Shown here piece after piece: positions 21,482-28,459 of a stretch of DNA of 29,383 bases. Source of the stretch: Teretinema sp964641135. GTDB taxonomy: Bacteria > Spirochaetota > Spirochaetia > Treponematales > Treponemataceae. The notes below the pieces were generated by a model. It saw only the letters and a list, made by a program, of their open reading frames with translations, was not told where the DNA came from and searched no databases. The DNA lies in contig CAZXJV010000028.1 in NCBI GenBank assembly GCA_964641135.1, positions 1 to 29,383 of the forward strand, written 5' to 3'. How positions within the stretch are numbered: the first letter of the stretch is position 1; the number at the start of each line of letters is the position of its first letter. The position numbers and the translations under genes were made by a program.

Positions 21482-24289
21482 ATGAAACATATAGATGGGC
21501 TTATGGAGCTTGCAAAAAAGAAGCTTGAATATGTTGTAGCTTTTGGTGTAGTTGCCCTGGTTTTAATTTTGTCGATTATTCCACAGTTTTCTACCCTGGA
21601 ATTGGGGTTTTATAACCTTTTAGTAGGTATAAAACCCGAAGTAAGTGAACGGTCCGATATTTTGTTGCTTAATATCGACGATCTTGCTATCGAAGAAATC
21701 GGTGCCTGGCCCTGGAGCCGGGATGTTATGGCCGATGTTCTTATTCGATTTCGCGAGGCAGGAGGACGGACTGCGGTATTTGATATTGAATATTTATCTC
21801 CCGGACAATCGGGCGTTAACCGGACATATGTTCGTACTGAATTCCCTGAACTGTATGAATCTGTTCAGAATGAAATACTTGAGTATCTTGCCGAATTTTC
21901 TGCAGCAATCGCCAACCGGAATATTCCGTACTCCGATGCACTGGAAGTCGGTACGGAAATGGCTTCTTATATTGAAATGAGAATGACAGATCTTGCCGAT
22001 TCAATCTCCGGTAATATTTTTCGTGATAATGATGAATATTTTGCCCAGGCAATACGGTTTTTTGGTGCCACCTATCTTACTGTTAACGCTGCAAAAATAA
22101 ACACAAAAGAAGAGGCAGAGGAGTTTGCACAGTGGGCCTGGGAAAACATGCTTTTACGTTCGGTAGAGGATCCTGCTGGTCGTATTGCCTCCGATAATGC
22201 GTTTACCCGCTCTGAAGAGAAGCTTCAGGAGGGAATTACTCCGGCGATTTTGCCTTTGCTGCGTGTAGCTCGTGGGGCCGGGTTTCCGAATTCAATTATT
22301 GACAGGGATGGAGTAAGACGGCGGATCGAACTGCTTACCGAGTATAACGGCCGTTATGCAGGACAGCTGGTTTTTGTACCTATAATTGATATCCTTCAGC
22401 CGGAAAAAATCATCCGCCGGGGCAACCGTCTTGTACTGGTTCAGGCACTTGATCCTCAGGCGCTTGATGCAGGTGTCGAAAGGCGTCGTGACATCTCTAT
22501 ACCTCTGGATCGGCATGGCCGGCTTTTAATAAACTGGCTGAAACAGCCGTTCGTCGATCCGGTCAATCCTGAAAATGGCAGCTTCAGAAATATCTCTGTT
22601 TATGCTTTAAAGTCGCTTGATGAAACTGAAGAAATTCTTATAGGCAATCTTGTCACCATAGAAAATCTGGGGATACGGACAGCTGCGGGCTATCTTTCCT
22701 ATCGTGAGGCTGCATTGTGGCTCCATGACTACTATCGTGATCTTGAACGATGGAAAAACGGTCTTATGGAAGGCAGCCGTGAGGATTTTGATGAGTATTT
22801 TTCAGCACGCACAGAATTCTTTGAAATGTATGGAGAGTTTCTGGAAGGAGGATTTGATACCGAAATTTATGAAACTATTTCAAGAGTACGCGAAAGAACC
22901 GGTGATGCCTCGTATGATGAACTTATAGATCGATTGCGTTCAAACTTTGACAGCTACAGACTGATATACCGGACTTATAAAGACCATGTTGCAGAGCTTC
23001 GCTCCGCCTGTGAAGGTTCTTTTGCCGTGATCGGGTATAGCGGGGTTGGTACTTCGGATCTGGGTGTTAACCCGTTCTGGCGGGCATATCCGAATGTTGG
23101 AACACATGCCAATATATATAATACGATAATGACCGGGGAATACATCACTCCTGCTGCTGTCTGGATTTCATGGCTTGTAGCGCTTGCGTTTTGTTATGCG
23201 GTTGCCCTGATTAACCGCAAGCTTAAGTCACTTTCATTACGAATACTGTATGGTATTGGCGCCACCTTTGTGGTCTTTATCCTGGGCGTTCTTCTTATGT
23301 CAGTTTTCCGCATCTACCTGGAAATGCTGGTTCCGCTGGTTTCCGTATTTGTGACATTCATTCTGATATCAATTCTCCGGTTTATTTTTTCCGAACAGGA
23401 AAAGAGTTTTATCCGAAAGGCATTCACCATGTATTTGTCCTCAGAAGTTGTGAATGAGATTGTTGAGAACCCTGACTTGTTGCGCCTGGGCGGGCAGGAA
23501 AAAAACATTACAGCCCTGTTTACAGATATTAAGAGTTTTTCAACCTTGTCAGAAAAAGTCACTCCTGAACATCTTGTAGAAATTCTCAATAAGTATCTGA
23601 CGGTTATGAGCGATATTGTGCTCGATCAAAAGGGTACTATTGATAAATATATCGGTGATGCAATTGTATCGTTCTTTGGAGCTCCGCTGGATTTACCTGA
23701 TCATGCTGCCCGTGCCTGTTATGCTGCCATCAGAATGAAACAGGCCGAGGACAAACTGAACGAAGAACTGATAGCCTCGGGTGACATCCCGATGCCCCTG
23801 TATACCCGTATCGGCATAAATACCGGGGCAATGGTTGTCGGAAACATGGGTACTGACAATAAAATGAACTATACCATCATGGGAAATGATGTAAACATGG
23901 CTGCCCGTCTTGAAGGTGTCAATAAACAGTACGGAACATGGATTCTGGTTGCAGAATCAACCTGGAATGAAACAAATGGGCTTTTTGTGGGCAGAAGACT
24001 TGACCGTGTCAGGGTAGTTGGAATTGATAAACCCGTGCAGCTGTATAATATTCTGGGTGTCCGGGCAGAGGCTGACAAACAACTGCTGGAGATGGTAGAT
24101 GCTTTTCACACTGCTCTTGACTTGTATCTTGACCGTCAGTTCAAGGAGGCTGCTGAAGGTTTTGCAGTTGTTCATCAGAATAATCCTGATGATTATGCTT
24201 CAAAAATCTTTATGGAACGCTGCCGCGAACTTGCCAAAACCGGAGTACCGGCTAATTGGTCAGATGTGATCTCGATGACATCCAAGTAA
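21482..24289 (+). CDS. CHASE2-sensor class III adenylate cyclase
   Basis: Membrane sensor enzyme predicted to make cAMP from ATP in response to a periplasmic signal. It has 935 residues: a membrane helix (about 17-34), a periplasmic CHASE2 domain (LLLNIDDLAIEEIGAWPWSR near the start, FAVIGYSGVGTSDL and THANIYNTI near the end) that spans about 520 residues because of a charged helical insert at about 415-520, three membrane helices (about 558-634), a class III cyclase domain (about 665-855) and a helical, TPR-like tail. Catalytic residues are complete: metal-binding D682 (FTDI) and D726 (YIGDA), adenine-reading K722 (DKYIGD) and T798 (NYTIMG), transition-state N805 and R809 (VNMAAR). The K/T pair indicates an adenylate, not guanylate, cyclase (class IIIb-like). 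GGGAG lies 7 nt before the ATG at 21482. It diverges from the OmpA/FecR operon, likely its functional partner. Confidence 0.9.
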   Translation: MKHIDGLMELAKKKLEYVVAFGVVALVLILSIIPQFSTLELGFYNLLVGIKPEVSERSDILLLNIDDLAIEEIGAWPWSRDVMADVLIRFREAGGRTAVFDIEYLSPGQSGVNRTYVRTEFPELYESVQNEILEYLAEFSAAIANRNIPYSDALEVGTEMASYIEMRMTDLADSISGNIFRDNDEYFAQAIRFFGATYLTVNAAKINTKEEAEEFAQWAWENMLLRSVEDPAGRIASDNAFTRSEEKLQEGITPAILPLLRVARGAGFPNSIIDRDGVRRRIELLTEYNGRYAGQLVFVPIIDILQPEKIIRRGNRLVLVQALDPQALDAGVERRRDISIPLDRHGRLLINWLKQPFVDPVNPENGSFRNISVYALKSLDETEEILIGNLVTIENLGIRTAAGYLSYREAALWLHDYYRDLERWKNGLMEGSREDFDEYFSARTEFFEMYGEFLEGGFDTEIYETISRVRERTGDASYDELIDRLRSNFDSYRLIYRTYKDHVAELRSACEGSFAVIGYSGVGTSDLGVNPFWRAYPNVGTHANIYNTIMTGEYITPAAVWISWLVALAFCYAVALINRKLKSLSLRILYGIGATFVVFILGVLLMSVFRIYLEMLVPLVSVFVTFILISILRFIFSEQEKSFIRKAFTMYLSSEVVNEIVENPDLLRLGGQEKNITALFTDIKSFSTLSEKVTPEHLVEILNKYLTVMSDIVLDQKGTIDKYIGDAIVSFFGAPLDLPDHAARACYAAIRMKQAEDKLNEELIASGDIPMPLYTRIGINTGAMVVGNMGTDNKMNYTIMGNDVNMAARLEGVNKQYGTWILVAESTWNETNGLFVGRRLDRVRVVGIDKPVQLYNILGVRAEADKQLLEMVDAFHTALDLYLDRQFKEAAEGFAVVHQNNPDDYASKIFMERCRELAKTGVPANWSDVISMTSK

Positions 24290-24312
24290 GACCCCGGTAA
24301 ACGGTTTATGTG

Positions 24313-25125
24313 TCAGCTGCCTGCGCTTTCGTAGGCTGCAAGTCCCCTGTTCCATAACAGTCGTCCCAGGAATACCAGTACAGAACCGGCAATCACGGTG
24401 CCCCCAAGAGTAAACAGGGTGTGCTGGCCGGTTAACAACCAGGTTGCCGGATAATACGCAGTAAAAGCAAACGGAAGAATATAGGTGATCAGGCTTTTAA
24501 TCAGTATGTTGTAGATTGTAACCGGGTACTTGGCAAAGTCGCTGGTCATATACATCATGTGCAGAAGGCTTCCGGATTGCTTTGTCCACAGGGCTACCGA
24601 GGCGAAGATAATTTTTACTCCCGTGTAGATCATGGTACCGAAGATTACCGCGAGTATAAAACCGGCTACAAAACCGGGAGTGACGGCAACAGCAAGCCGC
24701 CTTCCTGCAAGTATTACCAGTACTAAACCGGTTAACAGTTCGCCCAGCGCATCAGGTTCAAACCCTTCCATGAGAACATGCAATAGAGGATCAACCGGAC
24801 GGGTCAGGTACTTGTCAAATTGACCTCTTCGTATCAGAAAATAGGCCACTTTCCACAGGTTATCGGCATACAGATGATCAATACCCCGCGGAATTAACGA
24901 ATACCCGTAAATAAAGATGATCTGATCGACAGTCCAGCCTTCAAGCAGGGGGATGTTGGTAAACAGAACAAAAATAAAAAGGATATTGAAAAACTGACCG
25001 AGAAAGAATGCGACTGCTCCGGTCATAAAGTCTACTCGATATTCAACCAGACGTTTAAGAAATTGAGCGATGAAAATGGAGTACAGCCGGATAAAACGGC
25101 GAAAACGTTCTAAAAGTCGTTTCAT
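24313..25125 (-). CDS. ABC-2 type permease (DUF990 family), second subunit
   Basis: Six-helix membrane subunit of an ABC exporter, 270 residues. Family signatures are the loop GQFDKYLTRPVDPLLHVL at about 100-117 and the C-terminal LWNRGLAAYESAG. It begins 1 nt after the stop of the other permease gene (TGA-T-ATG), so the two are translationally coupled and presumably form a heterodimer. Relatives of this three-gene set are annotated as NatA/NatB-like or drug/lipid exporters; the substrate cannot be read from sequence. Its stop lies 23 nt from the convergent cyclase stop, with no obvious terminator between. Confidence 0.88.
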   Translation of the reverse strand: MKRLLERFRRFIRLYSIFIAQFLKRLVEYRVDFMTGAVAFFLGQFFNILFIFVLFTNIPLLEGWTVDQIIFIYGYSLIPRGIDHLYADNLWKVAYFLIRRGQFDKYLTRPVDPLLHVLMEGFEPDALGELLTGLVLVILAGRRLAVAVTPGFVAGFILAVIFGTMIYTGVKIIFASVALWTKQSGSLLHMMYMTSDFAKYPVTIYNILIKSLITYILPFAFTAYYPATWLLTGQHTLFTLGGTVIAGSVLVFLGRLLWNRGLAAYESAGS

Positions 25126-25126
25126 A

Positions 25127-25939
25127 TCAACCTCCCTGGACGGTCAGGTGACGGATAGTAAACCGCCAGATCAACGTGGAAAGGAGATACAGCGCTCCGA
25201 TCCAGAACAGTTGTATTGCCAGTGCTTCGACAATCCTGAATCCTTCAAACATTCCCGTATAGATCATTACCGGTGTATATCGCATGGAAGCAAAGGGCAG
25301 GAAATCCATAACCGTACGGGCCCACAAGGGAAAGAAAATCAATGGAATCATTCCCCCGGATAAAAAATTCAGAATGCCGAATTTAAGCAGATTAAAACCC
25401 CAAAGGTTTTTTAATACAAAAGCGAGAAAACCGAAACAAAGATCAAAAAAGAACATAACAAGGTAGCTTAATGCGGTGCTGACCAGATACAAGCCGAGAT
25501 TAACCGGCGAGAAGTGAATTATGCCGGTCTGAATGTAGCGGAATATTTCCAGTCCTGTAAAAATCGGCAAGAGGATAAGCAAGACAGTTATAAGTTTGCC
25601 CCCAAGCTCCGTGAATAAAAGACTCAGATTAAAACTGACCGGTTTAATCATGCGCATCGAGATGGTTCCTTCAATAATTTCCTCTCCGACGGCATAGGAT
25701 GCATCTGTTCCTGCGAGAAATCCCGTGATGTTGGCGACAAAAATATAAACGGTCATATCGAGCAGAGAGAAACCACTGATTATCCCTCCGGGCGTATTAA
25801 CAAATACGGCCTTCCATAAATAGTACATGACGAAGGTAAAAAAAATCTCTCCGAAGAAAAACCCGAGAAAATTCCATTTATACGCCATAGCTGACTGTAT
25901 ACCGGCACTGGTAAAAGGCAGATATGCTTTCAGTCTCAC
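25127..25939 (-). CDS. ABC-2 type permease (DUF990-like), first subunit
   Basis: 270-residue, six-helix membrane protein paired with the permease that follows it. The loop GTISMRMIKPVSFNLSLLF (about 90-108) corresponds to the RPxxPL loop of the partner. The C-terminus IRHLTVQGG matches the YESAG-type family ending only loosely. Its start overlaps the end of the ATPase gene by 4 nt (25936-25939), so the three subunits are made in order from one mRNA. Exporter assignment is from the family; the substrate is unknown. Confidence 0.87.
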   Translation of the reverse strand: MRLKAYLPFTSAGIQSAMAYKWNFLGFFFGEIFFTFVMYYLWKAVFVNTPGGIISGFSLLDMTVYIFVANITGFLAGTDASYAVGEEIIEGTISMRMIKPVSFNLSLLFTELGGKLITVLLILLPIFTGLEIFRYIQTGIIHFSPVNLGLYLVSTALSYLVMFFFDLCFGFLAFVLKNLWGFNLLKFGILNFLSGGMIPLIFFPLWARTVMDFLPFASMRYTPVMIYTGMFEGFRIVEALAIQLFWIGALYLLSTLIWRFTIRHLTVQGG

Positions 25940-26928
25940 AATGTCACCTGCTTTTGATAGACGCGTCGAAGAATTTCTTCAATATCGATATCCTTGACCG
26001 CAATGTCGGTTACACGCACCGCCTTGAGTACGGTCGCGAGCATATCGGGAAGGGAACATATTCCCGCATTGAAGCGCACGGTTACCTGGGTTCCATCCTG
26101 CTGAACCGCAAGATCCTCGTGTTCCTTGAATTTGATCAGTTCGATCTGTTCCGGGCTTTCAAGAACAAAGGAGATTTCACGTATTTTACCGAATGTTTCG
26201 CGGACCCTGGCAAGGTCTCCATCAAAGACCAGTTTTCCTTTATCTATCAAAACAATACGCTTGCACAGAAGTTCTATATCGCTCAGGTCGTGTGTGGTAA
26301 GAATAATAGTGGTTTTTTCAGTTCTGTTGATTTCCTTGATTGCCTTGCGGATAGAATCTTTAACCACTATATCAAGCCCTATTGTCGGTTCATCCAAAAA
26401 CAGGACACGCGGATTATGAAGCATGGATGCAGCAATATCGGCCCGCATACGTTGACCGAGTGAAAGTGTCCGTACAGGACTGGACATAAACGGACCCAGC
26501 TCCAGAACACCGTCAAGAAATTCCATCCGTTTTTTGTATTCCGGAGTTGGTATGTTGTATATTTCTTTAAGAACACTGTATGTTTCAGTTAGCGGTAAAT
26601 CCCACCAAAGCTGGGTTCTTTGGCCGAATACAACGCCGATTTCCCTGACGTATTTTTTTCGCTCTTTTTGGGGGATATACCCGTTTATTTTACACCATCC
26701 GGATGTAGGGGTAAGAATTCCTGTAAGCATTTTAATGACTGTTGATTTACCGGCTCCGTTCGGACCGATAAAACCGAGGATTTCTCCTTCGGCAACCGAA
26801 AAGGAAACGTCATCGACCGCGTGGACCAGTTCTACCTGTTTGCGGAAGAGGCTTTTTACACTGCCGGCAAGACCCGGTTCCTTGATAATCTTCTTAAAGT
26901 CTTTTACGATGTGATGTGCTTCAATCAT
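25936..26928 (-). CDS. ABC transporter ATPase (NatA-like, for DUF990 permeases)
   Basis: Cytoplasmic ATPase that powers the two permeases downstream. Walker A GPNGAGKST (55-63), a Q-loop in VVFGQRTQLWWDL, the signature as LSLGQRMR instead of LSGGQ (usual in this subfamily), Walker B VLFLDEPTIGLD and the H-loop TTHD are all present. After the nucleotide-binding domain there is a C-terminal extension of about 90 residues. With the ATG at 26928 the protein has 330 residues. An in-frame TTG at 26964 would add 12 codons, but the TTG is itself part of a TTGACG -35 element, and the family N-terminus fits the ATG. AAGG is 13 nt away, too far for a good ribosome site, so the mRNA may be leaderless. 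Confidence 0.92.
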   Translation of the reverse strand: MIEAHHIVKDFKKIIKEPGLAGSVKSLFRKQVELVHAVDDVSFSVAEGEILGFIGPNGAGKSTVIKMLTGILTPTSGWCKINGYIPQKERKKYVREIGVVFGQRTQLWWDLPLTETYSVLKEIYNIPTPEYKKRMEFLDGVLELGPFMSSPVRTLSLGQRMRADIAASMLHNPRVLFLDEPTIGLDIVVKDSIRKAIKEINRTEKTTIILTTHDLSDIELLCKRIVLIDKGKLVFDGDLARVRETFGKIREISFVLESPEQIELIKFKEHEDLAVQQDGTQVTVRFNAGICSLPDMLATVLKAVRVTDIAVKDIDIEEILRRVYQKQVTL

Positions 26929-26935
26929 GGGTAAT

Positions 26936-26964
26936 ACATTACCTTGTTTTGAATTCAGCGTCAA
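26936..26964 (-). promoter_or_regulatory. Candidate ABC operon promoter, leaderless geometry
   Basis: On the minus strand, TTGACG (26964-26959), a 17-nt spacer and TAATGT (26941-26936) end 7 nt before the ATG at 26928. The -10 is poor (three of six). It forms part of the inverted repeat GTAATACATTAC (26931-26942), so both strands carry a -10-like element here. Confidence 0.4.
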
Positions 26965-26969
26965 TACCT

Positions 26970-26974
26970 GGAGG
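26970..26974 (+). promoter_or_regulatory. Ribosome binding site fixing a GTG start for yigZ
   Basis: GGAGG is 5 nt before GTG at 26980 and 17 nt before the in-frame ATG at 26992, so the GTG is favoured. Confidence 0.75.
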
Positions 26975-26979
26975 TTCCG

Positions 26980-27573
26980 GTGTTAGAGTTAATGGCTCCA
27001 AATACGACGGAGATCGTAGTAAAAAAATCCAGATTTTTGGCAGAAGCTATTCCGGTCGGAACACAGCAGGAGGCACGGGAGGTATTGCGGACTCAAAAAA
27101 AAAGGTTTGCCGATGCCGCTCATGTAGTGCATGCCTTCGCTGTCGGGCCTGAAGGATTGATTTACGGTTGTTCAGATGATGGTGAGCCGCCGGGTACTGC
27201 CGGACGACCCGTCCTGGAGGTGCTTAAAGGTTCCGGTATAACCCGGGTCCTGGTTACCGTAACACGCTGGTTCGGTGGTACCCTGCTTGGTACAGGAGGC
27301 CTGGTGAAAGCGTATGGTGATGCGGCAAAGGCTGTGCTATCCGGAGCCGAGACCCGTCAGCTGACTCTTTTTTGTAATTTTCAGGTAGACCTGCCGTATA
27401 CGCTGCATGAGAAAATACTGCGTGAACTGAAGGCTGCCGGAGTACAGGAAATATCAGAATCTTTTGATGTTGCAGTATCCCTGCAGGGCTCGGTAGAAGA
27501 CAGAGAGTGGGAACGAATAAAGCAACTCATTATTGAGCTCAGTGCCGGTCAATGTACCGCACGGTTATTATGA
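26980..27573 (+). CDS. yigZ: YigZ/IMPACT family protein (UPF0029)
   Basis: 197-residue member of the YigZ/IMPACT family (about 205 in E. coli). The family signature is complete: KSRFLAEAIPV near the start, HVVHAFAVG, SDDGEPPGTAGRPVLEVL and VTRWFGGTLLGTGGLVKAYG, followed by the smaller C-terminal ferredoxin-like domain. The family is linked to translation or nucleic-acid binding, and eukaryotic IMPACT regulates GCN2, but the bacterial function is not settled. The start is GTG with a strong GGAGG. It diverges from the ABC operon, and its last 35 nt overlap the convergent phosphoesterase gene. Confidence 0.94.
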   Translation: MLELMAPNTTEIVVKKSRFLAEAIPVGTQQEAREVLRTQKKRFADAAHVVHAFAVGPEGLIYGCSDDGEPPGTAGRPVLEVLKGSGITRVLVTVTRWFGGTLLGTGGLVKAYGDAAKAVLSGAETRQLTLFCNFQVDLPYTLHEKILRELKAAGVQEISESFDVAVSLQGSVEDREWERIKQLIIELSAGQCTARLL

Positions 27574-28372
27574 TAAAATCGGAAGGGGCTCCAAGACGGA
27601 ATTTCAGCAGCTGCCCACCGTACCCTGCACCATTTGAAATTACTACCGGCGTACCGTCTTTTAGGACAGTACCGGTACGGTATTTTTGACCATACCCGGA
27701 TGGAATAACCGGTGCCCACCCAAAGAACGTGATCTGCCCTCCGTGAGTGTGTCCGCTGACCATCAAATCAAATACAGATAAATCAATTTTCTCTGCAAAA
27801 TCCGGATTATGGCTTACAAGGATGGTGAACCCGTCTGTGGGGATGATATCGAGAAAACGTTTCATCGGGGGGAAAACATCACGAAAATCATTGATCCCGG
27901 CCAGTGTTATACCGTTTGGCAACATAATCGCAGTTTCATCAAGAACAACAATTCCGGCTGTTCTAAGTGTCCGGATCGTCAATGCACGGCCGGTATAAAA
28001 ATCATGATTACCAAGTACTGCGTATACACCGTCTTGTGCTGAAAGGAATGCGGCTTCACGGGCAAATTCTCTTATGCGGCGGGTACCGAAAACGTTGTCT
28101 CCTCCGATGATGATACAGTCCACATGGCTTGAATTGAGCGCGGTAAACAGTTTTATCAGTCTGGATCGAGAGAAATTATTTCCGTAGTGAATATCGCTTA
28201 CAAAAGCGATACGATAGCCATCCATTTCAGGAGTGATGTTTGGAGATGTGATTTCAACCTCACGGATGTGTTGCACCCCGGCTGCAGGATATGACAGGCA
28301 GGCTGTTGCAAACAAGACAGGTAGTGTAAAAGCTGTTATCAATAGTGCGGGAAAACAAAAACGGGCATGCAT
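27539..28372 (-). CDS. Membrane-anchored calcineurin-like metallophosphoesterase (YkuE/YaeI-like)
   Basis: Two-metal phosphoesterase expected to sit on the outer face of a membrane. With the ATG at 28372 it has 277 residues. Metal-site motifs are complete: SDIHYG (D60, H62), GGDN (D92), GNHD (N122, H123), SHNPD (H188) and GHTHGGQ (H208, H210). The order and GHTHGGQ ending fit the YkuE/YaeI group, some members of which hydrolyse lipid phosphates such as UDP-diacylglucosamine; substrate unproved. The N-terminus is a hydrophobic segment ending FATAC, a relaxed spirochaete-style lipobox with C25, so it may be a lipoprotein. The frame extends 19 codons upstream to 28429, but the promoter elements fall inside that stretch, so 28372 is preferred. 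Confidence 0.88.
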   Translation of the reverse strand: MHARFCFPALLITAFTLPVLFATACLSYPAAGVQHIREVEITSPNITPEMDGYRIAFVSDIHYGNNFSRSRLIKLFTALNSSHVDCIIIGGDNVFGTRRIREFAREAAFLSAQDGVYAVLGNHDFYTGRALTIRTLRTAGIVVLDETAIMLPNGITLAGINDFRDVFPPMKRFLDIIPTDGFTILVSHNPDFAEKIDLSVFDLMVSGHTHGGQITFFGWAPVIPSGYGQKYRTGTVLKDGTPVVISNGAGYGGQLLKFRLGAPSDFIIITVRYIDRH

Positions 28373-28381
28373 GGTATGCAA

Positions 28382-28410
28382 ACTATACCGGGGATTACAA
28401 TTTTCAACAA
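28382..28410 (-). promoter_or_regulatory. Candidate phosphoesterase promoter, leaderless geometry
   Basis: On the minus strand, TTGTTG (28410-28405), a 17-nt spacer and TATAGT (28387-28382, five of six) end 9 nt before the ATG at 28372; TTGCATACC between them has no ribosome site. Supports the shorter protein start. Confidence 0.5.
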
Positions 28411-28422
28411 TATTGGTAGCAG

Positions 28423-28451
28423 TTATCATGGATTCACAAGTCTGTTACAAT
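28423..28451 (+). promoter_or_regulatory. Candidate srkA promoter, leaderless geometry
   Basis: TTATCA (28423-28428, four of six), a 17-nt spacer and TACAAT (28446-28451, five of six) end 8 nt before the ATG at 28460. AACCAGCA in between has no Shine-Dalgarno sequence. The divergent phosphoesterase -35 ends 12 nt to the left. Confidence 0.5.
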
Positions 28452-28459
28452 AACCAGCA

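Noticed and set aside
24325..24355. Imperfect stem near the cyclase/permease junction
   Set aside because: Lies in the permease coding sequence, has a mismatch and wobble and no T run, so not called a terminator.
25924..26463. Open frame of 179 codons on the plus strand
   Set aside because: Antisense to the ABC ATPase with intact Walker and signature motifs.
26928..26940. Four-codon frame (ATG TAT TAC CCA TGA) just before the ABC ATPase, stop overlapping its ATG
   Set aside because: Preceded by AAGG at a poor distance and lying on the -10 element; too short to support as a leader peptide.
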